Part shown: positions 7,458-13,182 of the stretch, piece after piece
Position numbering within the stretch: position 1 is the first letter of the stretch
Layout: the number at the start of each line of letters is the position of its first letter
NCBI GenBank assembly: GCA_023418835.1
Contig: JAEZYW010000053.1
Span: forward strand, 1 to 13,182
Direction: 5' to 3'
Length of the DNA: 13,182 nt
From: Bacillota bacterium
Lineage (GTDB): Bacteria > Bacillota > Clostridia > Tissierellales > Peptoniphilaceae
Notes under the pieces: generated by a model
The model's database searches: none
What the model saw: only the letters and a program-made list of their open reading frames with translations
Told to the model about the DNA's origin: nothing
Translations under genes and position numbers: made by a program

Positions 7458-9172
7458 AATCTATCACCCTCTGAAAAATCTTGGGATTCTAAAATCTCTC
7501 TATATTCTTTAGACTTATCTTTTAGCTCGTCGTGGGTTCCCTTTCCAATCATCTCTCCATTTTCCAATAAGATTATAAAATTAGAATCTGCCGCGACAGT
7601 TGCCCTTTGGGTAATTACTAACATTATTTTATCTTCAATAGTTTCATAGAGCTGTTCCCGAAGTTCTTTTTCAGTCTTATAATCCAAGGCTGAAAAGCTA
7701 TCGTCAATCAAATAAAGGCTAGGATCTTTATAGATTGCTCTGGCTATTGAGATACGTTGTTTTTGACCACCAGAAAAGTTCTTACCCCTTTGTTCCACAC
7801 TGGAACCCAAACCTGATTCCCTTTCAAATACGAATTTTGCTTGGGCAATTTCCAAAGCGTCTTCTATTTCCATCTCGTGGGGTTTCTTACCAGCCATAGC
7901 CACATTAGTGCACACAGTTCCAGCAATTAAGTCCGCTTTTTGTTCGGCATATCCAATTTGTTCCCTCAGGGATTGAAGTTCGTATTCTTTAATATCCCTT
8001 CTGTTTATTAAAATCTGGCCTTCTTCAACTTCATAAAAGCGAACTAGCAAATTGGCAATTGTGGTTTTTCCAGAACCAGTGGCTCCAATTATTCCAATAA
8101 CATCTCCTTTATTTGCAAAAAAGCTGACGTCTTTTAATGAATAGCTATTGGAGTCTGGATATTTAAAGCAAACATTTTTAAACTCTATACATTCAATGTC
8201 TTCTAAGATAATTTTTCCAGTATTTTCAATATCTTCTTCCAAATCCAAAACTTCGTTAATTCTATTTAGAGAGGCTTGAGCTCTAGGTATTTGTAGAAAT
8301 ATCATTGAAAGCATTAAAAAGGACATCATAATATTTTGTGCATATTGAATAAATCCTAAAATCTCTCCAACCTGCATCTGACCTTCCAATATTAACAAAG
8401 AACCAAAATATATAATTGAAACTAAAGTCAAACTCATTATTAATCTAATTCCAGGAGCAAGTACGGATTGATATCTACCAGTGATTTCGTAAATATCGGT
8501 GTAGTCTTTATTGTATTTAGAAAAAACATTTTGCTCGTATTCTTCTCTATCGAAAGCTCGAATTACTCTAATCCCTGTTAATCTTTGTCTAAAAACTCTA
8601 TTTATTCCATCTAAACCAATCCGCAATTTGTTCATAATGGGAATTAATTTTGTACCGAAGATGGCAATTAGACCCATTGTTATGGGAAGGGAAACTAAAA
8701 ACACCATGGATAGCCTTGGGTTTGTAGTAATGGCCATAAATACACCTCCGATAAACATTAGAGGCGCTCTTAACATCATTCTAAGACCCATTCTAGTCAT
8801 ATTTTGAATTTGAGTAATGTCGTCTGTGGATCTTACTATCATAGACGGCGTTCCCAACTTTTCAAACTGGGCTATGCTAATATTTTGTACTTTTTTAAAC
8901 ATGACTTCTCTTAAATCCGATGCAAATCCAATTGCAACTTTGGTTGAATATCTAATGGAAATGACCATAAAAAGACTAGACAAAAGTGCAACTAAAAGCA
9001 TTACGACCCCTTGTCTAATAATATAGGGAACATCCCCATTGGCTACCCCAACATCTATTATATTTACTGTAATTCTTGGAATGAACAAAACCCCGAGTAC
9101 ATTAATAAAAAGAGTAATCACCACAATGATTATCTCTTTCCAATAGGGTTTTAAATAATTAAAAACTTTCAT
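7454..9172 (-). CDS. ABC exporter half-transporter, degenerate-site subunit of heterodimer (permease fused to ATPase)
   Basis: A 572-residue exporter half with membrane helices around 12-32, 56-74, 133-150, 154-175, 243-263 and 273-295, then an ATPase domain from about 325. Walker A is GATGSGKTT (363-371) and the signature FSGGQ (466-470) is intact. Walker B reads LYLIDDSFSALD, so Asp491 stands in place of the catalytic glutamate, and the H-loop reads VITQRAT, so Gln522 stands in place of histidine. The same pair of changes is known from the degenerate subunit of heterodimeric exporters such as TM287/TM288. Thus its own ATP site should be non-hydrolytic, while its intact signature completes the partner's active site. 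The ATG at 9172 has AGGTGA (9182-9177) ahead. It is the first gene of the leftward operon, facing the divergent ABC pair. Confidence 0.93.
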   Translation of the reverse strand: MKVFNYLKPYWKEIIIVVITLFINVLGVLFIPRITVNIIDVGVANGDVPYIIRQGVVMLLVALLSSLFMVISIRYSTKVAIGFASDLREVMFKKVQNISIAQFEKLGTPSMIVRSTDDITQIQNMTRMGLRMMLRAPLMFIGGVFMAITTNPRLSMVFLVSLPITMGLIAIFGTKLIPIMNKLRIGLDGINRVFRQRLTGIRVIRAFDREEYEQNVFSKYNKDYTDIYEITGRYQSVLAPGIRLIMSLTLVSIIYFGSLLILEGQMQVGEILGFIQYAQNIMMSFLMLSMIFLQIPRAQASLNRINEVLDLEEDIENTGKIILEDIECIEFKNVCFKYPDSNSYSLKDVSFFANKGDVIGIIGATGSGKTTIANLLVRFYEVEEGQILINRRDIKEYELQSLREQIGYAEQKADLIAGTVCTNVAMAGKKPHEMEIEDALEIAQAKFVFERESGLGSSVEQRGKNFSGGQKQRISIARAIYKDPSLYLIDDSFSALDYKTEKELREQLYETIEDKIMLVITQRATVAADSNFIILLENGEMIGKGTHDELKDKSKEYREILESQDFSEGDRL

Positions 9173-9193
9173 AACTTCACCTAACTTCTTATA

Positions 9194-9223
9194 GTTATAG
9201 ATACCAAATTTAGGGTAGTTTAA
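9194..9223 (-). promoter_or_regulatory. Candidate sigma-A promoter for the leftward ABC-ZIP-cob operon
   Basis: On the minus strand TATAAC (9199-9194) is a five-of-six -10 match, with TTAAAC (9223-9218) 18 bases upstream as a poor -35. It would give a leader of about 15 bases before the ATG at 9172. A second hexamer, TATAAG, lies just downstream (9193-9188) but has no -35. The position is right, since this is the only sizeable gap before the operon, but the -35 is weak, so the promoter may need an activator. Confidence 0.4.
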
Positions 9224-9232
9224 AACATGAAG

Positions 9233-9247
9233 ATCCTAACACAGGAT
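9233..9247. promoter_or_regulatory. Operator-like inverted repeat between the divergent operons
   Basis: ATCCT and AGGAT form perfect 5-base arms around AACAC. The site ends 4 bases before the -35 of the rightward promoter (9252) and lies 9 bases upstream of the candidate leftward -35 (9223). A dimeric regulator bound here could control both operons. No regulator gene lies in the window, and arms this short can arise by chance in AT-rich DNA. Confidence 0.35.
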
Positions 9248-9251
9248 TTTA

Positions 9252-9280
9252 TTGCAAAAGAACGGGTATGCCTATATAAT
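9252..9280 (+). promoter_or_regulatory. Sigma-A-type promoter of the rightward ABC operon
   Basis: TTGCAA (9252-9257) and a perfect TATAAT (9275-9280) are separated by exactly 17 bases. Transcription would begin near 9287, leaving a very short leader that reaches straight into the ribosome site GGGAGG (9292-9297), 5 bases before the ATG at 9303. This is the best promoter match in the window. Confidence 0.75.
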
Positions 9281-9302
9281 GTATGGGATACGGGAGGTAA
9301 AA

Positions 9303-11039
9303 ATGTTCAAAGCTCTTTATAAACTTAGAGGCTTTTTAAAGAAATATAAGTCCAATCAATTTAGGGCTGTGTTTTTTTTGCTTTTAAGTTATTTTGTCAC
9401 TTTTGGTAAACCCTATTTAATAGGTAGAATTAGTGACTCCATTATTACTGGCAATTACACTTATGACGAGTTGTATTTTTTATTGGGAATTTTTGGATTT
9501 CTGATATTTTTTAATTATTTTATAAATATAGGTTGGAACTTTAACCTATTTAAAAATATTTATCTCATAAGTAGAGATACGAGAATCCAGCTTATGAGAA
9601 AATATCTAGGACAATACCCTCGATTTTTTGAAAAAAATTCTACAGGTTCCCTCATGGGAAAAGCCACAAATGACGTGGAGGCAATGAGTACCATAGTGGG
9701 ATATGGAATCATGACTATTTTTGATGCAATTATTTATCCAATAGTTTTAATAATCGTCATGTTTTTTATATCCTGGCAATTGACCCTAATTATCCTATTG
9801 GTCTATCCATTTTTTGTCTATCTCCTTTACAGGACAAACATTAAATTAGACGATAAATTTAGAATTCTACAAGAATCCTTTGACGATATGAACGACATAA
9901 CTTTGGAAAGTGTAAGTTCAATAAAAGTCATTCGGGCTTTTAATGTAGAAGAGGTTTTTAAAGGCAAATTTAAAAATGAAATTCTAACAAATAGAGATGC
10001 AGATATGGATAAAAATGCCGTACATCAAATATATATGCCTTATGCCAACGCATTTAATACTTCCTTGATGACAATTTCAATACTGGGAGGGGTTTATTTT
10101 ATAACCCAAGGCAATATGACAGTGGGAACTTTAATTACCTTTACCATGTATATGAGTAACTTGGGATGGCCTGCTTTTGCCCTATCAGACTTTTTCTCCA
10201 TTGGCCAAGAAGGAAACACTTCTATTACGAGAATAGAAGAAATTATGAGCTATGAAGAAGATATTAAAGACGTTGAAAATCCTGTAATTCTAGAAGACAT
10301 TAATAACTTTTCTTTTAGAAATTTTAGTTTTAAATATCCCAGTAGCGAAAGGGAAATTTTAAAAGATATCAACTTGGATTTCAATGAGGGAGATACGGTA
10401 ATAATCGTTGGAAAGACTGGTTCAGGTAAAACGACTTTATTAAAACAGTTTTTGAGACTTTACGAAACAGAGGGCGAAAAGCTTTATATAAATGAAATCC
10501 CCATTGAAAAATATCAAAGAAAATCCCTTATAGAAAAAATCGCCTACGTTCCCCAAGAAAACTATCTCTTTTCCAGATCCATAAAGGACAATATAAAACT
10601 TTTTAGAGATTTTTCAGAGGAAGAGATTGAAAAGGCTACTATATTGGCAGACTTTAAAAAAGATTTAGACAATTTCCCAAATGGTCTTGAAACCATGACG
10701 GGAGAAAGGGGTGTTGCTTTGTCAGGGGGACAAAGACAAAGAATTGCCCTGTCTAGAGCATTGATTAAAGAATCAGAAATTTTGATTTTAGATGACGTTT
10801 TTTCAGCTGTGGATACAAAAACCGAAGAAAATATTATTAGAAATCTAGAAGCCGAAAGAAGTGGAAAGACAAATATTTTCGCAACCCACCGACTAAGTGT
10901 AATAAAACCAAGGGATTATATTGTGGTTTTGGAGAATGGAAAAATCGAAGCCCAAGGTACCCATATGGAAGTTTATAAAAAATCTCCTTGGTATAAAGAA
11001 CAATACGATATCCAAATCATGGAGGTGAACCATGAATAA
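9303..11039 (+). CDS. ABC exporter half-transporter, degenerate Walker B subunit (YheI/MdlA-like)
   Basis: A 578-residue permease-ATPase fusion. Membrane helices lie around 22-42, 58-80, 132-155, 158-177, 250-268 and 275-297, with the ATPase domain from about 335. Walker A is GKTGSGKTT (370-378), Q-loop Gln418 in YVPQENYLF, and the signature LSGGQ (473-477) is intact. Walker B reads ILILDDVFSAVD, with Asp498 instead of the catalytic glutamate, while the H-loop histidine is kept (His529 in FATHRLS). This combination resembles YheI and MdlA, the degenerate halves of heterodimeric exporters. I start at ATG 9303 because GGGAGG lies 5 bases ahead. The longer frame from the TTG at 9252 would begin inside the promoter's -35 box. 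The gene overlaps its partner by 8 bases. The substrate is unknown. Confidence 0.93.
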   Translation: MFKALYKLRGFLKKYKSNQFRAVFFLLLSYFVTFGKPYLIGRISDSIITGNYTYDELYFLLGIFGFLIFFNYFINIGWNFNLFKNIYLISRDTRIQLMRKYLGQYPRFFEKNSTGSLMGKATNDVEAMSTIVGYGIMTIFDAIIYPIVLIIVMFFISWQLTLIILLVYPFFVYLLYRTNIKLDDKFRILQESFDDMNDITLESVSSIKVIRAFNVEEVFKGKFKNEILTNRDADMDKNAVHQIYMPYANAFNTSLMTISILGGVYFITQGNMTVGTLITFTMYMSNLGWPAFALSDFFSIGQEGNTSITRIEEIMSYEEDIKDVENPVILEDINNFSFRNFSFKYPSSEREILKDINLDFNEGDTVIIVGKTGSGKTTLLKQFLRLYETEGEKLYINEIPIEKYQRKSLIEKIAYVPQENYLFSRSIKDNIKLFRDFSEEEIEKATILADFKKDLDNFPNGLETMTGERGVALSGGQRQRIALSRALIKESEILILDDVFSAVDTKTEENIIRNLEAERSGKTNIFATHRLSVIKPRDYIVVLENGKIEAQGTHMEVYKKSPWYKEQYDIQIMEVNHE

Positions 11040-12783
11040 CACAAGCTCCGTGTATAAGAGGCTTTTAAATTACGGTTTGAGAGTAAAAAAAGAACTTTTA
11101 AAAGGACTTTTATTACTAAGCACCATGACAATCCTTCAGGTTTTGCGACCCATGCTCATAGGACATATTATTGACGATAAGATTTCCTTTGAAGATGTAA
11201 CTCTAATTGATGTGAGATCCATAGCCTTCGTCTTGGCGGGATTTTTTGCCGTGGGTATAATACAATCGATTTTCAGATATATAAGTAGTATGAGTTTTAT
11301 GGACACGGCAAATTTAGTTGCAATAGAAATAAGGCAGGATTTATTTGCCCATGTACAAAAACTACCCCAAAGGTATTTTGACAATATTTCAGCAGGTAAA
11401 GTCGTATCTAGAATCACAAACGATACAAATGCCCTTAAAATATTGTTTCAAACTATATTTGGGCAAATTGTCACTTCTTTTGCCTATATAATATTTGCCT
11501 TTACAGTGATCTTAATTGTGGAGCCATGGGCAACTTTGTTTATCATAGTCCCAATACCAATACTGTATTTTGTTGTAAAATTCTACGACAAACACTCTAG
11601 GGTTTACAACAGAACTTTTCGTAGAACTTTAAGCCAAATAAACTCGGATATTAACGAAAATATAAAAGGAATGGAAGTAATCAAAACTTCCAATGTGGAA
11701 GAAGGAATTTTAAAAGACTTTGTAGAGATAAACGAAAAGAATTTTAAAAGTGGAATTAAAATAGAATGGCTAGACTCTTTTATGTCCTTTAACATTACCC
11801 AAAGCTTGGCAAATGTCAACGTCACAATAATACTTTTGTTATTTGGATATATGAACTTAAAGGGAAATTCTAATTTTTCCGTCGGTCTTATGTATATACT
11901 CCTCGATTACACCCAAAGGATGTATATGGCAACCCAACAAATAATCCAAAGACTTAGGGATATCGAAAGAAGTCTGGCAGCAGCAGATCATATATTTGAA
12001 ATTTTCGATATGAAAGAAGAGGACACAATTCCAGACACAAAAGTGGAATTAAAGGGAAATGTAGAGTTTAAAAATGTCTCTTTTTATTACAAAGACGAAG
12101 ACTACGTATTAAAAAACATCAACTTTAAAGTTCCCAATGGAAATACCATCGCCCTAGTGGGACAAACGGGTAGTGGTAAAAGTTCCATAATAAACTTGCT
12201 CTTTAGATTTTATACTGAACAACAGGGAGAAGTGCTATTTGATGGTAAAAATGCCAACGAATATTCTCTAAACGATTTGAGATCTAATATGAGCATAGTC
12301 TTGCAAGAACCCTTTATCTACGAAGATACCCTTAGGGATAATATCACCTTGGGAGTGGAATACGATGACGAAATCGTCAAAGAGGCTTTAATTAGCGTAG
12401 GCGGCGAAAATCTATTTAACAGTTTGCCAGAGGGATTGGATACATTCTTTACAGAAGGTGGAAGCACCCTATCCCAAGGAGAAAAGCAAATCGTCACTTT
12501 TGCTAGGGCTATTGTAAAAGATCCAAAAATTCTAGTGTTAGATGAAGCCACTTCTTCAATAGATTCAGAGACAGAACAATTTATTCAAATTGGTCTTAAT
12601 AAGCTAAAGGAAGGCAGAACCACCTTTGTCATAGCCCATAGACTGTCTACAATAATGGACTCTGATGAAATAATTGTCCTTAGCTATGGAGATATTGTGG
12701 AGCGAGGTACCCATGAAGAATTGGTTGCCCACGATGGAATCTACAACGCAATGTTAATGAAAGAACAAGATGCAACAAATTAA
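11032..12783 (+). CDS. ABC exporter half-transporter, catalytic subunit (YheH/MdlB-like)
   Basis: A 583-residue permease-ATPase fusion and the probable partner of the gene before it. Membrane helices lie around 22-46, 64-86, 143-163, 166-184, 258-275 and 281-297, with the ATPase domain from about 342. Walker A is GQTGSGKSS (377-385), Q-loop Gln425 in VLQEPFIY, Walker B ILVLDEATSSID with catalytic Glu505, and H-loop VIAHRLST with His536. The signature reads LSQGE (480-484), with glutamate replacing the final glutamine and glutamine replacing the third residue. It is thus complementary to the intact signature of the upstream subunit. The ATG at 11032 follows GGAGG by 6 bases, and the ribosome site lies inside the end of the upstream gene, which suggests coupled translation. 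Hairpin repeats begin 38 bases after the TAA. The substrate is unknown. Confidence 0.93.
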   Translation: MNNTSSVYKRLLNYGLRVKKELLKGLLLLSTMTILQVLRPMLIGHIIDDKISFEDVTLIDVRSIAFVLAGFFAVGIIQSIFRYISSMSFMDTANLVAIEIRQDLFAHVQKLPQRYFDNISAGKVVSRITNDTNALKILFQTIFGQIVTSFAYIIFAFTVILIVEPWATLFIIVPIPILYFVVKFYDKHSRVYNRTFRRTLSQINSDINENIKGMEVIKTSNVEEGILKDFVEINEKNFKSGIKIEWLDSFMSFNITQSLANVNVTIILLLFGYMNLKGNSNFSVGLMYILLDYTQRMYMATQQIIQRLRDIERSLAAADHIFEIFDMKEEDTIPDTKVELKGNVEFKNVSFYYKDEDYVLKNINFKVPNGNTIALVGQTGSGKSSIINLLFRFYTEQQGEVLFDGKNANEYSLNDLRSNMSIVLQEPFIYEDTLRDNITLGVEYDDEIVKEALISVGGENLFNSLPEGLDTFFTEGGSTLSQGEKQIVTFARAIVKDPKILVLDEATSSIDSETEQFIQIGLNKLKEGRTTFVIAHRLSTIMDSDEIIVLSYGDIVERGTHEELVAHDGIYNAMLMKEQDATN

Positions 12784-12821
12784 ATCAAGAGATGGAAAAT
12801 ATCCATATTTAGACTAAAGGC

Positions 12822-12873
12822 AAAGGTCGAAGATAATATTCTTTTGAAACTAAAAGGATCTATCGAGACCTTT
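12822..12873 (+). repeat. 52-base hairpin repeat, copy 1
   Basis: Outer arms AAAGGTC (12822-12828) and GACCTTT (12867-12873) pair perfectly. Inside them GATA (12832-12835) can pair with TATC (12861-12864), and ATTCTTTT (12838-12845) with AAAAGGAT (12852-12859), using one T-G wobble, around a GAAACT loop. The result is a long, bulged hairpin. The second copy begins 97 bases later and differs at only three positions. Followed by TTTGTTTT, it may also stop transcription from the ABC operon. Confidence 0.85.
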
Positions 12874-12878
12874 GTTTT
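12822..12878 (+). terminator. Possible first terminator of the rightward ABC operon
   Basis: The copy-1 hairpin begins 38 bases after the ABC gene stop codon and its 3' arm runs into TTTGTTTT (12871-12878). The T tract is broken by a G and the stem has internal loops, so it is a weaker candidate than copy 2. Confidence 0.45.
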
Positions 12879-12887
12879 ATTATGAAA

Positions 12888-12919
12888 TTGCGGGACGCGT
12901 GGGAACACGTCCCCTACAA
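12888..12919. repeat. GC-rich hairpin between the two 52-base repeats
   Basis: GGGACG (12892-12897) pairs with CGTCCC (12908-12913). The stem continues past one C/A mismatch with GT/AC around a GGGA loop, and TTG (12888-12890) can pair with CAA (12917-12919) outside it. It stands out as GC-rich in an AT-rich spacer. It resembles short intergenic palindromic repeats (REP- or MITE-like), though no second copy is in the window to prove it. Confidence 0.6.
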
Positions 12920-12970
12920 AAGGTCGAAGATAATATCCTTTTGAAATTAAAAAGATCTATCGAGACCTTT
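12919..12970 (+). repeat. 52-base hairpin repeat, copy 2
   Basis: Identical to copy 1 at 49 of 52 positions. The outer arms AAAGGTC (12919-12925) and GACCTTT (12964-12970) are unchanged. Of the three changes, T12840 to C12937 turns a T-G wobble into a C-G pair, G12856 to A12953 breaks a C-G pair, and C12850 to T12947 falls in the loop. Confidence 0.85.
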
Positions 12971-12974
12971 TTTT
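12919..12974 (+). terminator. Rho-independent terminator of the rightward ABC operon (copy 2 hairpin)
   Basis: The stem base AAAGGTC/GACC is followed by seven consecutive Ts (12968-12974) and then ATT, the layout of an intrinsic terminator on the plus strand. It separates the ABC operon from the flavodoxin-like gene. The minus strand lacks a comparable T run, so it should act in one direction. Confidence 0.65.
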
Positions 12975-12979
12975 ATTCT

Positions 12980-12993
12980 TATCTATATAGATA
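12980..12993. promoter_or_regulatory. 14-base perfect palindrome upstream of the flavodoxin-like gene
   Basis: TATCTATATAGATA reads the same on both strands. It lies just past the terminator and about 68 bases upstream of the -10 box of the next gene. It could be a regulator site, but pure A/T-rich palindromes also arise by chance. Confidence 0.25.
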
Positions 12994-13037
12994 TATCATT
13001 CTTAGTTTGTTTTAAATGTAAAGCTTTTATAAAGTCG

Positions 13038-13066
13038 TGTAAACGTCGTTTTCTGTCTGTTATAAT
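13038..13066 (+). promoter_or_regulatory. Extended -10 promoter of the flavodoxin-like gene
   Basis: A perfect TATAAT (13061-13066) is preceded directly by TGT (13058-13060), giving an extended -10. The 17-base-spaced -35 position reads TGTAAA (13038-13043), a poor match, as extended -10 promoters tolerate. Transcription would start near 13073, about 30 bases before the ATG. Confidence 0.6.
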
Positions 13067-13101
13067 AAAGATAATTAAAAATAATATAAGGAGAAAGTTC
13101 G

Positions 13102-13182
13102 ATGAATACAATAGTGATTTACAACTCAGAAACAGGATTCACAAAACGCTACGCTATGTGGATTGCCGAAGAAGCTAATGCT
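13102..13182 (+). CDS. Flavodoxin-like protein (partial, 3' end outside window)
   Basis: The first 27 residues are visible. IVIYNSETGFTKRYAMWIAEE matches the first strand, phosphate loop and first helix of flavodoxins: SETGFT (residues 9-14) is the FMN phosphate-binding loop of the (S/T)xTGxT type. Flavodoxins carry one or two electrons in the cytoplasm; related flavodoxin-domain proteins include protoporphyrinogen oxidase-like and other reductases, which this fragment cannot separate. AAGGAG lies 8 bases ahead of the ATG. The gene has its own promoter and is cut off from the ABC operon by a terminator, so it is a separate unit. Confidence 0.8.
   Translation, partial: MNTIVIYNSETGFTKRYAMWIAEEANA

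Larger units (their letters stand above)
12784..13101. other. 318-base non-coding region between the ABC operon and the flavodoxin-like gene
   Basis: No convincing coding frame is present. From left to right it holds a weak hairpin (ATGGA/TCCAT, 12792-12806), two 52-base hairpin repeats with a GC-rich hairpin between them, a 14-base palindrome, and the promoter and ribosome site of the next gene. Each main element is listed separately. Confidence 0.8.

Noticed and set aside
7454..9172. Decayed or pseudogene ABC subunit because of Asp491 and Gln522
   Set aside because: The frame is full length and the partner's altered signature is complementary, the known pattern of functional heterodimeric exporters.
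9252..9302. N-terminal extension of the rightward ABC gene from a TTG at 9252
   Set aside because: The TTG is part of the -35 box TTGCAA, upstream of the predicted transcript start, and a good ribosome site precedes the ATG at 9303.
9173..9302. Cobalamin riboswitch ahead of the leftward operon
   Set aside because: The whole intergenic gap is 130 bases and shared with the divergent promoter, too short for a B12 riboswitch, and I see no B12-box-like segment.
12792..12806. Hairpin ATGGA/TCCAT just after the rightward ABC operon as a terminator
   Set aside because: The stem is only five pairs, weak, and not followed by a T tract; the repeats downstream are better candidates.
12822..12970. CRISPR-like array
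   Set aside because: Only two copies, each 52 bases and folding into a full hairpin, with a spacer that is itself palindromic and no cas genes.

Overview
The window is AT-rich DNA with Shine-Dalgarno-led, tightly packed genes and A/T-ending codons. This fits a low-GC, probably anaerobic member of the Bacillota (Clostridia or Tissierellia type). I cannot name a genus. No rRNA, tRNA, CRISPR array, transposase or phage gene is visible.

Minus strand, positions 9172 down to 1: ten genes read leftwards with overlaps or gaps of at most 15 bases, so they look like one transcription unit that runs off the left edge. In transcription order they are: two halves of a heterodimeric ABC exporter (7454-9172 and 5664-7457), a ZIP-family metal transporter (4788-5648), CobD-like threonine-phosphate decarboxylase (3700-4773), a small eight-cysteine protein (3444-3716), CobT (2378-3451), CobU (1845-2381), CobS (1108-1848), a CobC-like histidine phosphatase (542-1117), and the start of a CoA-disulfide-reductase-type flavoprotein (1-530). 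The cob genes cover the late, nucleotide-loop half of cobalamin synthesis: aminopropanol-phosphate supply, activation of the corrinoid side chain, activation of the lower base, joining of the two, and phosphate removal. No corrin-ring gene, cbiB or adenosyltransferase gene lies in the window, so the locus alone suggests corrinoid salvage and remodelling, with other steps encoded elsewhere.

Centre, 9173-9302: a 130-base divergent control region. It holds a good sigma-A-type promoter for the right-hand operon, a weaker candidate for the left-hand one, and a short inverted repeat between them that could be an operator.

Plus strand, 9303-12783: a second heterodimeric ABC exporter pair resembling YheI/YheH or MdlA/MdlB. 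In both ABC pairs the promoter-proximal subunit lacks the catalytic glutamate and the second subunit carries an altered signature motif, so each dimer should have one active and one degenerate ATP site.

Right end, 12784-13182: a 318-base non-coding stretch with two nearly identical 52-base hairpins (97-base period; the second is followed by seven Ts), a GC-rich hairpin between them, a 14-base perfect palindrome and an extended -10 promoter. A flavodoxin-like gene follows and is cut by the window edge.

The least ordinary signals are the repeat-hairpin-repeat composite at 12822-12974 and the joining of an ABC exporter, a ZIP transporter and a cysteine-rich protein to a cobalamin-assembly operon.
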